Shown here: one piece after another, positions 42,960 through 56,500 of the stretch
How the letters are laid out: every line of letters begins with the position of its first letter
How positions within the stretch are numbered: the first letter of the stretch is position 1
Assembly (NCBI GenBank): GCA_949152475.1
Contig: OX424560.1
Coordinates: forward strand, 5,828,001-5,892,000
DNA from: Terebella lapidaria
Lineage: Eukaryota > Annelida > Polychaeta > Terebellida > Terebellidae
Direction: 5' to 3'
DNA length: 64,000 nt
Notes under the pieces: generated by a model
Told to the model about the DNA's origin: nothing
What the model saw: the letters and a program-made list of their open reading frames with translations, nothing else
Database searches by the model: none
Translations under genes and position numbers: made by a program

Positions 42960-45720
42960 ATAATAGAGGCCGGTCCGGCTGATTCCACTAATACCGTGCC
43001 ACTCGGTGGGAAACACGAGCCCTAGAGAGCCAGCATTCAAACATCACATTGGTGTCATGACCAGGATTAGTTATTCTGGTGACGTACCCATCGCAGCCTA
43101 CCACATGCCTGCCTTCGTCCTTCGCCCCTGAGAGATTTCTCCTCTTTGATTCAATCTGGACAATGGATGACGATAACATACTCGTTCACAATCACACGCT
43201 GGCCAAGAGCTGGTCTACGTGAACTCTGACTCCATGGTAGATGGTGCGGATGTACTCTGTGGACACTCCCAAGGAAGCATTCGCTAAGTCTATGACTGCA
43301 TCCCTGGATGCGAACGCAAGGGCCACAACCAAGGTTGCTATCAGGACTCTTGTCTGATTACTTGTTCATGCTTTGGGCGGTGGGGGGGGGGGGTCCAGAG
43401 ACAGATACACACCGCACATCTAGCTGATGGCGTCAACACCACCAATGGGCTCCTTTCTTTTCACTCCCTCGGGAGCGAGGAGTAGGGTTCCGCTCTTCTG
43501 TGACAGCCAGGTACCAGTCTCTGGGCCTATACCACAGGGATCTGCCTTTACAGACTCTAACACTGGACAGCCCCTCCACAAAGTGGTCGACCCGCTGAGT
43601 AAGACTCTCAGCGAATTGGCCTCAACTGGCTGCTTTGACTACAGCTAGTCGCCTCAGGTCAGGCAAAAGGATCACAGGACCCACTCAACCTCTTTACGAA
43701 GGCAGCCGAGAGGGAGTAGAAGCTAATCCAGAGTGCACTCGATGAGTATAAACGTGGTCAAGCCTCTGCACCAAGCACTGGTTCTGCAGCTTCTGTCAGT
43801 TTGAGGGCGGCCTCGACAAGATTCTTGGTCCAGCCCTCGGCCTCGGTGACTCTGTACGTGCAAGCCACCCATTATCAGGGGCCCATGTCTGCGTTGAGAT
43901 TTGGGGAAAGACCCGGGGTCAGTTTGTCAGGTATGGCCGCTTCAGCAGTCATACTTGTGTATGGCTGGCAACCTGTGACTTCGGCCACAATTCCTGCTGG
44001 ATACTCCTCTGTCCAACACCTACCCTGCAGGTGGGTTATATCCATCAACCCTCTCTGCAGTCCCAGGTGTGGCAAGGTACGGAGCGTCTTTGATGGGTTC
44101 TCCTACAGGTGGTGATGGGGCACAGAGATCGGAGGAGCATATGTCCTGTTATGTGCGAGAACCTTTTGCGGGAAACGGCCAGTTCAGTTTGCATGAAAGA
44201 AGTGGTTCGGCGATAATGAAGTCAACCTAAAAGATAAATTTATTCAACTAGGGATGATCATTTCCTACAAAGGATGGAACAATCAGGCAGGATACATCCT
44301 TACCAGAACCTTGTAATCTAGAGCAAGAGCTCACCGACGTCTGGTGATGGTGCAAGTGGCTCTGGTTGCTAGGCCATACAAGTCGCAACGAAGGCCCGGC
44401 AGACTTTACTAATATCTGCTCCAGGCGCCGGCAATGATCTTGCAACTTGATGTTCCGGCATGTGCAATATGACCGACAGAGGTGCATCACTTACCGAGTG
44501 CTCTAGCAATTCGCTCTGGATGAACATTATTCGTTCAGCCAGTCTTGCACAGCCAGTCAACAATGTTCCCTTTACTAAAATTCCTTTCTGGATATTGCAG
44601 GGTGCAGGGTTTTGTCCAGAAAAGACTGGCATTGCCATCGATGCAAGCAGATTCTCCCATATTTTTCAGGAACTAGAAGGACCTGTGCCATTTTAACAGA
44701 TGGCCTGAAATGCATTACAACATCATGCAATACACAGTTCCGTCCCCTTCACACCGCAGTACTGTTGGATTGAGGCATTTATTTCACGCCAACCTGTCTG
44801 TTAAGTGAAGTACGAGGGTAGTAGGCTTACTGTCCAGTTTGTTAATAACATATCCCAGGATGATCGCGTGTCTTCCACTCATGTATAGAGAGATATTAGG
44901 AAGGTTTATCTCCTGCTTGGAGGGTAAAGCAAATAGTTGGATGTCCTGCCCAGTTGTGTATCAGGTGGGAGCGATATGTTTGTGATATGTTTGTACTGCT
45001 GAATTTCAGCATAAGCGTGACTGTGCAGTAAATGTGACTGGTTAGCCTCTTCGCAGCCACCACAGACTGGAGCACAACTCGGTGATGTGGCCATCGCCTC
45101 CAACTTGGCTGGGATTTGATGTTGAATGGCCCCCATCTCTACCGCAGCTCACTGTAAGTAAAGTCAATGACACAAGATTTGATGACTTCTCCAGGCCGTC
45201 GTTGTCTTGGTAGGACTGGATGACACCCCTCTGCAATTGGGCACCTGGCCCTGTGAGTTGGGAAGACTGACCACGAACACTGGGATACCTGATCCTGGTC
45301 AGTTACCTCATTAACCTTGTGAGCCCTGCCCTTGCCTGAAGTTTCCGACTCCCTGTCCATGATGACAGTGGTAGTGCCGGGGAGTAGTACATCAGATGGA
45401 CCAAAACATACATGGTTAATTACACACGTGTAGCCTAGAACACCCCCGTGACCAGAAGCCCTGGAGTGTGTTGCTTGTTCGGCCTCGCCGGCGTTCCACA
45501 CATGGTGATAACCCCGGATTGCCCAACAAACATGGCTGAATATATACACACCACAGGGGAAGACTGTTGGCTCATATGCAAGCACAGTACCTGACACAGT
45601 CATCCCTGAGTCCCCTAGAGATTGTCTTCGGGAGGCAGTGGCTCACACAGCCAAGGAAGGGGCGGGCACACAAGTTACTGCACTAACCGTCACACTCACT
45701 AAGATCCGGTCAGATGAATC
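42960..45720. mobile_element. Decayed, unclassified inserted stretch
   Basis: About 2.7 kb that is noticeably richer in G+C than the flanks and carries overlapping open frames on both strands (for example 43801-44115 plus and 45139-45603 minus), none of which I recognise. The texture is that of an old broken mobile or virus-like element. No family-specific motif, terminal repeat or target duplication could be picked out, so family and age are left open. The edges are approximate. Confidence 0.35.
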
Positions 45721-47021
45721 CACTGAATCTTACCTGCTGAAAGTATTTATATATGAAACAGTGGGACTGGTCGATAAACAGTAGACGTTGCTGTGACAAC
45801 ATGTGCTTCGAATCTGAAGCGGTGAAAGTATGGGATATGAAAACAGTCTAAATATCTGTCCTGATCTATGGACAAAATCGCCACACTAATGACATTTTGA
45901 AAAAATTAAGATAATTGAAAAAACAAATAATATCAACAATAACTTATAAAATTGGAGAAACTGCACAAATTGTCTATTCTTCTCATCAAAACTGATGAAA
46001 GACTTGGAAGCTGTGTTAAGCTGTTTAAATTATTGAATTTAAAAAAAAATCCTTTTCCACAAAAAAAAACAACAAAAAACACCAATACATATTCTGACAA
46101 TACAGTGGCTGATAAGTGACATTGTGAAAAAAACTTATTTATTTCTCGAAGTAATCCTGACTGATAAATAATCAACATAATTTACACGTAAATAATGTTA
46201 TTTATGCATAAATAATGTTATTTACACGTAAATAAAGTTATCTATGCGTAAGTAACGTTTTTTCCACGTAAATAAAGTTTTTTTCCCGCAGAAATAATGT
46301 TATTTACTCATGCCGTGTGTAAAATACTGCCTGCACATGCATTTATATTTCCCTTGGTCGATGATCTGATGATGGTAAATAGTCTCAATCATAAAGATGA
46401 AGAACAAACGTTATGTTGTAATTTGAGATATATTTCACACAACGTGACAAGACAATTATGTTTTAACGAAACACAATTTCTTATTAAATAATTAGCAAAA
46501 TATTCTTTATGACACGATAACTTAGTCTTGATGATCCGGGCCGGTACGAGCCTATTATGGTCAAGCCTGAGTATGCCGTGAGAAGGTCTAGTTGAATGTT
46601 AGATTGAATACGCTTCATGTTTGTAAATACTGAGATCTAGTTTTCTTTCAAATGATCGGAGCTACGTGAGATCCCATTTTGGGTTGGAATTTCACTTTAT
46701 TTCAGTGAGCGTTCTGGATCTATTAAATCTGGATGTCTCGGTGAGCTAGCGCGTCTTTGGTGCGCCACCTGGCGAGTATTTTATCTCGCTAGGCGGACAC
46801 TTTGTTTTGGTTTTTCTGTGAGACGAAGAAAATTTTTGACATTTGCATTTTTGTTGTGAATTTTGACGTGTTGCACCAAATTACGCAAGAGTCGGTGGAA
46901 GACATCGAAACCGTAGTCATGTTGTGAAGTAATTGTGTTGCGTTGCAGACAAATTTCTGGAAATTTTGACTAGATCTCTAGTAGAGGTATTCCTCACCAG
47001 TGACCCCAATCAACTTCCAGT
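45721..47021. other. Intergenic region upstream of ATG9
   Basis: AT-rich with a minisatellite at 46179-46312. The part from about 46540 on has balanced composition and may hold the ATG9 promoter and a non-coding first exon. A likely 3' splice site, CTGCTCAG, ends at 47585, four bases before the ATG9 start codon. Confidence 0.4.
46179..46312. repeat. AT-rich minisatellite with alternating motif
   Basis: ACGTAAATAATGTTATTTAT and variants repeat about every 18-19 bases for seven units, alternating TTACACG and TTATGCATAA versions, so the pattern is also partly palindromic. Confidence 0.8.
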
Positions 47022-47338
47022 TTAACCCTTTCACTGCCAAAAACTGTTTGAGAAACTGTCTCCCGTTGCCAAGTTATTTTGAAGAAAATGTAAAGTTAAT
47101 TTTTAAATGACATATTCACTGTAAAATGTTTCCAATTGTACTAAAATATCAAGTGGGTTTGCTCTCAGTACATTATATGCAATATAAGTTTCCAAAAATC
47201 ACTACTGGAACATAAATTTAATGTTACCTTATCATGTGTCAGTTTGCCCTCATTTCTCCTAGCTCTGGTCGACTAAAGTCGCCTCCGGCAGTGAACCCCC
47301 CTGTCGACTAAAGTCGCCCCCGGCAGTGAAAGGGTTAA
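47022..47338. mobile_element. piggyBac-type MITE, 317 bp
   Basis: TTAACCCTTTCACTGCC at the left and GGCAGTGAAAGGGTTAA at the right are exact inverses. TTAA at both ends is the target duplication of piggyBac transposons, and CCC/GGG termini also fit. A subterminal GTCGACTAAAGTCGCC phrase occurs twice near the right end. There is no coding sequence. Confidence 0.9.
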
Positions 47339-47588
47339 GGACTGTCAAAATTCAAATTCGTATTTTGACTTAGATTTTGATTTTTGACATAGGTTTTGTT
47401 TTGATCAGTTTCAACTTAGTTTAATCTGATTTCGAAGCTAATCATACAAATCTAGATAATCTATACCAGCTATATACACAAAACAATTTGTTACTTCATC
47501 ATGAGCTTGTTCAGGTTCAGTAGTGTGTAATATCACATTTTTTATGGTACAGTAAAGCCGGGTCAGTGGTTGATTTCCTGCTCAGAGA

Positions 47589-50500
47589 ATGGAGGAGTTC
47601 CAGACGAATTATCAGGTGATGGAAGATGCGGAGGATGAGCATGATGCCCCCCCTGGAGACAATATTGTCCATGTCATATCTGACAATGGTCGAGGTATAC
47701 AGTCCAGATTTTGTGGAGTTACCAACATAAATAAAATTGATAAATGAATTCACCATGTTTTTTTATACATGCTTAGAGGGAAAATATTCACACATAGGTG
47801 ACAGTGTTATGGCACAAACACCAAAAGCATAACAATTTCTCATCAATGACTGTGATTATTCTATTGAATTGCTGAATATTTTTCCAGTTTTCAGTTTTCC
47901 AGATTTTGGAGAAAATTAGATATCTTGTAAAGTAGGAGATTGCATACATGTAGATCTATGTGTATTGTATATATAAATGTACATTTTTCTGCAATACAAT
48001 GTATGCCTATATTCTCCTGTATGTATTTCTGCAGCTCGATGGAACCATATTGAGGATTTGGATGAGTTTTTCACAAGAGTTTATCAGTATCACCAGCGTA
48101 ACGGGTTTCTGTGCATGGCGATTCAAGATCTACTGCAGCTTGTGTAAGTGAATTCAAATGGTAATTGTTGCAAACTGTTCAAATTGTGATCTGAGCTCAT
48201 TTATGTAATGTTCATTTGAAAGTTTGAATACAAGGAAACTGTTGAATCAAAGTAACATTACTTGTACCTGTTTGCAAAATCGCTATTTTGTTTTTCGTTT
48301 TTCTGCAGTCAGTTCATGTTTGTGGTGCTATTTACTGCATTTCTCATTGACTGTGTGAACTACGATGCTTTGTTCGGTGAGATACATTACAACGAGACTC
48401 ACAAGGTCAAGTTTGATGAAGTTATTTACCCCATACACCAGTGTGTCTCTGGGTGAGTAGAAACCAATCTTGATTATTTGGTTAATCCCATATAGACATT
48501 CAAATGCTTTCTATATTTATGATTGTAAAAATTAATTTTCCAATGACCCGAGCCTTTAAAGATATAAAACCCACAGCAGTGCACCAATCAACATGATATA
48601 AAAACTTAGCTGCCATTATTAATTTACAACTAAATGATGAAATTTATATTCATAAATTTGAGAAAATTGGTGAAGAATGGGTAGTTTGCCAAAACAAATC
48701 TAAATGTTGACATTATGGTAAAATTTTATTTGTTATGACTAATTTGTTCCATTTCCAGGTTCAGCCCTGCGCTGGTGATCTGTCTGTGCGTCGCCTCTTT
48801 TTTCTGGTTCTTTAGGTTCATTAAAATCATCTACAACATGTTGAAATACCTCGAAATGAGAGCATTTTACACCCAGGCTCTCAAAATATCTGCAGTAAGT
48901 TGAACAGTTGATTGCGTACATGCATGTCTTTAAAGTTACAGGTCAGTGATTTATAAATACTGTTGAATATCGTCAAACACCACCTAATCCTGAAAAAGTT
49001 GTTGTGTCAATTATCATTATCTTGGTGTGATTATGCATTTATTTCGATTTCTAACATCACAGTTTTGTTCTGGTATGTAAACAGTGGTCTTTGCTGGAAT
49101 CAATGGTGCTTGACCACAGCGGTTATATGTCTCTGACCTGTTCATGTCGATTTAAAAAATAAGGAAAATTGCATTGTTGAACCCTGTCAGAAATAAAATA
49201 TCCCCCCCCCCCCTCATCCTTTGTACAGAATGACTTGTGTAACATGACGTGGCACGAAGTACAGCGTCGTCTATTGGAGGTACAGAGAGAACAGCAGATG
49301 TGTATTCATAAACAGGAACTTACTGAACTTGGTGAGTATTGTCCCAATTTGACCCGTATAAACTGTAATGGACAGTTGCAATGGGCTAATTGGTAATGTG
49401 TGAAGCGATGAAAATTAACTTAAGGTAGTCCGCTCCAAACAGTGAGGGAAGGGGGTCAAAGGGTTTTCTAAAATAAATACCTGTATCAACATTATCTAGA
49501 GATTCAAAATGATATATTTTTAGAGTAACTGTTCAGCATCCTAAAACTGAAAAGAAAATAGGGTGTCACCGTATCCGTTCGCACGGAAAACACGATGCAA
49601 GATGTGAATATGGACCAAAAAATGTACAAAAATGCCAGAATTTATGTCATTTTAGGTAAATATGTGTGATTTTGATCGAATATGTAGAAAAAACGAGCAC
49701 GGTGACCCCCTGTTTTCTTTTCAGTATTAGGATGCTGATCATTTACTCTATAAAATAATGTCATTTTGAAGAGATAATATGCAAAAAAATGACCTTTAAA
49801 ATTTGACTCTCCGCTACCTCACTGTTTGTAGCGGACTACGTTGATATTATGCAATGCCAATTAACTGTGATTGCACATACCTGTATGTATCTCCTGGTAC
49901 TGTTGATATAATGTATAATATTGTTTGTGGTTGTATGTTTTGACGACAGTGCAATGAACATGATTTCATGATGATTATTCTTCACAAACTGTATATAGAT
50001 GCATGATGACGAATGTATAGTAAGGTTTCGTGGTGTTCTTCTTTCAGATATTTACCATAGGATATTACGATTCAAGAACTACATGGTTGCTATGGTCAAC
50101 AAATCTCTGATACCCCTGAGATATAAAGTCCCGTTCTATGGAGATTAGTAAGTAATCATCAATACTTGTGTATAAATCAATCATATGAATAAAATATGTT
50201 TATACTATTACTGTATTGGTAATACTTACATATGGGAACAAACACTATGGTACGTTTATTTCCTTGGAATATTTCAGTATTTCTCATTTCGTTTGAACAA
50301 ATTTCATGACTTGTTACCTGTACCAAAAACATAATCTGATCACACTTTTTCTTTCCTTTTTAGCATATTCCTCACAACTGGGCTAAAGTATAACCTAGAA
50401 ATGATTCTATTTTGTGAGTATTGGTATTCATGGTAAATAGCAATGAATTTGGGAAGTCTTGACATATATTTCTGTTTATGATGTGCAATTGGTTACTAAT

Positions 50501-53500
50501 GGTTTAACATGTTTAATAAACAATTTTGTTTTTCTGTCCATTTGCAGGGGGTCCGTGGTCACCCTTCAAGAACAACTGGCATTTGAAGGCAGATTACAAA
50601 AACCACCACAAGAGGAAAGATTTGGCTGCGTAGTGAGTACTTTGTCATGTTATTCACGTACACGTTGGATTGTCATACAGCTGTATCTTGTACTTATATA
50701 TATGTTGTTTTTGCATAGGATATGTGGAAATGATGCATTACACCAAGCAAAAATGATATTTTATTATATTTAACCACTGACTGGATACAAACACAATATA
50801 TTAGTACATCAATCAAAATCAATGATACACAACTACATAATGTGTGGTGACAACTGTCATAAATTAAGTAATTAACATATATCACACAATCAACATTGCC
50901 AGGTTGATGAGACACATTATCTCTGTTAGTCTTACACACAACCATGAATACAAAGTTCTTTAAATTTTGTTGAGAAAAGCTCGGAATTGTAATTCACACA
51001 TGCAGTGGATCCTACGTTTTGAAACCACTCTAGATACACCCAAAAAGTCTCTCATGGCCGGTTCATTCACATAAGACGCGACCTGAGACCAAAGATGGTC
51101 TCATGACAGGTGGTCTTTGACACAGGTTCCATATCACCAAGGGATCAGAACTCTGTGAACTTGTATGAGAAGTTTTCCCATCCGGTACCTGATATCACCT
51201 GTCCATCATACTCCGATATACCACAGGACCCTAAACTCCTGTCTCCCGATGTCAATGGCTCAAAGGCGAAGGCGTAACAGTGAGACTTGCCAACACATCG
51301 TATCGCACAGCTGATATGGGAAGTGCCCTCGATGTGTTTGGTGATGTTAGGATAACCACAGTCAAACCCGCCATCCGCAATAAAAAACGTCTCCTGGAAT
51401 TTGTCTGGAATGAGATTCAGCCTTCATTTGACCTTTGGAATGTTTTTCAACAGAAAGAGAAAAAATTTGAGAAAGAATTTTTTGTCACATTTAGTAGAAT
51501 GTTAAGTAACTGGCCAACTGAGAATGAAACCCATTGAATTTTACAGTAGGTGACAGTAAAGTTTAAGTTTTCGGATCACTGAATGTCCTGACCTGCAGTC
51601 TTATCACTGCCAAGATCTTCGAAGGTCAGTGCAGAGAGAAGTCTACCAGTGAGATGAGCTGGTCGGCCACAGGAACTTGATCCAAAGTCAACCTTCTCTA
51701 ACGCTTGAGCCACAATCGCTTCCCTCAGTCGACAGTCACACGTCAGTCTGTGGCTTGGGTACAACGCGATGTGCTTCTTAGGCCCCCCTTTGTTACAGAC
51801 TTGAGGGATTGTTTCAATGTTCGTGTAGGGCTGAGAATAAAACTGCAAGTTCGGCATCCATTGGAAGAAGTCCGTTGGAATGGTGTCAATGTTGTTTTGG
51901 CCTATGCCTAGCGTAGATAGTTGGGGCATGAGATGAGCTATTTCCATAGGTGGGAATGAAGTGAGCGGATTTCTTGTTAACCACAGCTTCTCCACGTGTG
52001 GCAAAAACTGCAGAGCTTCGATTGAAATGTCTGTGATTTGATTGGTGTGAATGTAGAGGGTTGTCAAAGTGTGTGCCCCGAGTTGCCTGAGAATGGGGAT
52101 TTCCTTGAAGGAATTTCCAGAGAGAAGTAGAGTTTGTAACGTGTTCGCAGGTCCCGCAACATCGGGAAAACTCACCAATTCGTTCTTCTGTAGATTCACC
52201 GTTTTTAACACTGTAAGATCATCCAAACGTGCAGGATCAATTGTTGAGATATCATTGCTTTCTAACACGAGAGAGACCAATGAAGCTCCCACGTTTGATA
52301 AATCCGGAAATTCCTTGAATTCGTTGAAGTCCAGTTCCAGAACTGTAAGCGCTGTTAGTGTCGGTAACCCAGCTGTCGAATTGAGTCGGTTCTTACTAAG
52401 TATCAGCTGATTTGTGGTCAGCAAAATGTCGTTTGGTATCAACGTGAGGTTGGAATCCGTCTTGTCATAAGTAACCGCCGAACCTGTTTCAATTATCACA
52501 AGCAATACGTGGATCTGGCAAAGTAACCACCTAACAGCCATACTGACCGAGTAACGGAACAGAACTGTTGTGGAAAGTAACTTCATAGAGAAAGGAGGTG
52601 ATAGAAAAGTCATGAGTTTGCCATCTAGATTGGTGGGTGCTAACTAGCAGTTTCACCAAGTTCACCGTCACTTACATGATTTGGTAACTGTAGTTAATTA
52701 AGTGATTACCTGTACTGTAAACTCATTAATGTTTTGAATAGAAGACCCAGAATTCACTCTCAGGGTGATATCAGCCATTAACACCATGGTTAAAGTGTTA
52801 CTTGCAGTTCCTGATTATCTAGTTATGATGAACTAGCCCACATAATCTATGTAGGTTTTGGCTTTATATCAAGGTACAATGTACATTGTAGTTCAGTTGA
52901 CACACGTTTCCAGCTGCAAATTAACCCCTTACTAGACATACTTGTGAATATTTGTACCAGTTTCCAACAATAAATTCCTGTGACATTAGTACAAGTGTGT
53001 TGGGAAAGGCCCGTTGGAAAGGATGAAAAACCAGTACTGTCATTTTTCAGATAAATTCGAGTAATGTCATCAATAATAGATTTCCCGATTGTAAAGAATA
53101 TACCGTATCAGTTCCCCTCTGCTTACCGGTACGAAACTCCACATGCACATGTACAGTGTATTGTATTTTACTGTCATTATACATTATCAGTAGCAGTAGG
53201 TGTCATGTACTACAGTTACCATATCAGACGAGCACCTGTGATAACTTATTTTGAGTTCCCCTGATGATTTACACCTAGAATATACCATTTCCAAGAATCA
53301 GGATTGATCTCGGGTTTGGGGAGGCATAAGGACAATGTTGTCTTTGTTGAAGGCTGTGGTGACTTTGAAGGAACAGATCAATTTTCATTAAGAAAAAAGC
53401 ACCTGTGTGGATGGTTTATATCACAATTGTGTAATCTGACCACCTCATGCGCAAAAAGCCTGACTGCCAACGACACAATACAGCTTCTTGCCCACATGTT

Positions 53501-56500
53501 TACGTGGCACATGGATGGTCAAGTAGTTTGATGTTGTTGCTATGGTTACACATGCACATGGCCTCTGGGATTGGAGGTGCTTTTGTTTCCAAGCTACATG
53601 TATGTGTTATTGACCACAAAATCGTTTTTTTTTCTATGTGAAGCTCACGTACATGGCATTTGGTGCAAAAATTTTGTTGAAAGCCTTGCTTCATTGTCAC
53701 CTTGATAAAACCTGTGTGGGATGATTCTACAATGTATTATGAATACATAAATGTCTTAACCATCAAAGGTAAAAGGAAATTACATGTACTTACCAATGAA
53801 CTTGAATGACACAAAGGTGCTGACAGTCACCATGTAAACTCCACTTCTTATTGATAATACTACAAACCCGTAAATTATTAGCATCCGTTTATTTAGCTTT
53901 TTTTAGTCTTTTGTATAAAAAAAATTATTAATGGAAGCTAATATACATGTATTAAGTGGTAAATGCAATACATGGATGATGGCAAGATAAAAAAGCTAAA
54001 TTAAACGGTTGCTGATATGCCAGCACAACCAAAAACGCTAAGTTCATCTGACCCTGATACAGTATTTCAGGGTTTTGAGAGTTTTCTGTTTAATACATCT
54101 ATCGTACTGGTCCTAATAGTAGCACAGCGAGCCAAAGCAGGACCTCCTGCATTCTGCGGGGGGGAGGGGGGGGGGGCATTCTGCAAAATTGTGCTAAAAA
54201 ATGAGGTCAAACTTGAGGTAAAATTTCAGAAAATCACTGAACAACTTAAACCTATAGCCTTTAATCCTCTTCATTATGATTCAAATAAGATAAATATGTG
54301 GATGGGAACACCAAGATTCTATTCTAAAGATATCAAGTGAGTTACAATGTTACAAAAATTGAACATGTTTGGGGAAACGAGGGAGGCGCTCTACTATTAG
54401 GGCATGTGCCACTGTTAGGACCAATACGGTATGTCACAAGTTCATAATTGAAAATGTACATGTATGGATGTATTTTATAAAAATGAACACCCCTTCCAAT
54501 GGCAAGGATTTGAATTTGGATGTTTGTTGAACACAAATTTTTTTTTTTAATATTACAACTTGCTAATTAGGCATCCTGATTGAAAATCGGGAGGCCTTAT
54601 GTTTTTGTCTGTTGTTTTTTTTTTTTTTTCTTTTTTCTTTTTTTTTTTTTTTTTTTTTCTTCCGCCGTTTGGTTTCCGGATCATAACTCTTGAACGCCTT
54701 GATCTATCTTTCCGAAATTTTCACAGCTCATCCGAAATACTTTGCTCCTAACCCCTATTGTTTTTCGTCGAGATCCGAAATCCAAGATGGCGGCCAGCGG
54801 CCATTTTGGAAAAAAAAATCGTGCGATTCCTGTCAATGTCATAATTTGATTCAGGCAATTTCCAGGGGAAAAAAATGTTTTGGGTGTATTTTTTTTCTTT
54901 TTGGACTTGGAATTTTTCCCTCGCCTGCCCCCATGCAGATGTAATACTGTAACTGAGCCATGCTACTGTATTCACTGACTGCAGCCTGCATGTCCAGCAT
55001 GAGGCTAGGCTCTGCCCTCTCAGCCAGTGCAGTATATGAGAGCCCTGCTCAGTAATGCCTTACAAGATCAGCCACTCTGTCCAGCACAGCGATAGGCTCC
55101 GCCCCTCTCAGCCAGCCCTGCTCAGTCATGCCTTACAAGATCAGCCAGTCTGTACAGCACAGCAATAGGCTCCGCCCTCTCAGCCAGCCCTGCTCAGTCA
55201 TGCCTGATAAGTGATACAGCTAGCATGTCCAACTTGACCCCAGGCTCATATCCATGCATAATCCCTCACTCCCCCCTCCAAAGCCTGGTTTACTAGTGTG
55301 TGTACATGGTAAAAGAATGAAGTTCCACCCCACAGAATACAATAGTTGGTTAATAAGCCAACACACATGACACAACATGCTTGGGGGATGATTTGCTCTG
55401 TCTGCATTTATATTGTACAAACATGTATTGTTTGAATGTTTTGTTATTCAACTCTATTTCACATGCAATGACCAAATCATCATTGTTTTAGTTAGCTGGG
55501 AAATGTTTGGCTTTGGTTATAATGTGATTGCGAAAATTCTGCTGTATTGTACAAGTTTTGAAATCACAAAATTGGCCAAGATGACACAGCATTCTTTTAG
55601 TCACGTATCATTTTACATTTGACAGGAGCACCTGAAAAATATCACGAACATCCTGATTAAATATACTATACTCTGATTTTTCTAACTTGTTGACACCGGT
55701 TTTTGATGATATCTTTGCAGTGCTGAAACGTATCGTTCTATAACTTGGCACACCTCACCGCAGAGTCAAACGGCAATTTTCTGCCAAATTCCAGACTTCT
55801 ATGGCAATAATTGAAGAAGTTGGCAATCTACCCCAATGTTAAATTTCAGCCAAAAACGGGATCTCGAGAATCTGAGCATATTCGAGGATTTGATCCTGTT
55901 TACATCGATCAAAAATCGATGTATTGTTGTAGTTTTAGACCAGAAGACACATTGGGGTGTATTCTACACAAACATGTTGATTTCAAAAGATTGAACCACT
56001 ACAAAACCGAGCAAATGCACAAAATTGTGTGCGTACCCAGACATGAAATGACTTGGCTAAATTTAACATTGGTGTAGATTGCCGACTTTTTCAATTTTCG
56101 CGATAGACGTCTGAAATTCAGTAAATAGTTGCCGTTTGACTCCCAGATGAAGTATGCCAAGTTACAGAACAATAGCATTTAGCATCGCGAGAATATCAGC
56201 GGAAAACAGTGTAAACGAGTTAGAAAAATCAGAGTATAGTACTCTGAATATTGGCTGGGTAGTACTCTGAATTATGGCTGGGTAATTGTCCATTCATTTT
56301 GGGTGGCAAATGTCTCGTGGGCCAAGTTGTCAAGATGATAGAAAGCAGTTCTGGTAAGAAACTGTCAGATGAGCTCTCACTCTTACCCACATACAATGGC
56401 CTATGTATCCTTTTTTCTCAGTCCAGTATGACCATTTGAAATGATAAGAACAAATTGGGGGATGCCACAAAGCCTATAGGCTTTTATGTCTAGTTGACAT

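Noticed and set aside
50630-50633. ATG9 exon 8 donor at GTAGTG
   Set aside because: It would keep phase only with a one-residue shorter product, while GTGAGT at 50633 is a stronger site and restores the family length.
51280-51537. Plus-strand open frame of 85 residues
   Set aside because: It is antisense to the cysteine-rich second exon of the LRR gene, which has the better coding evidence.
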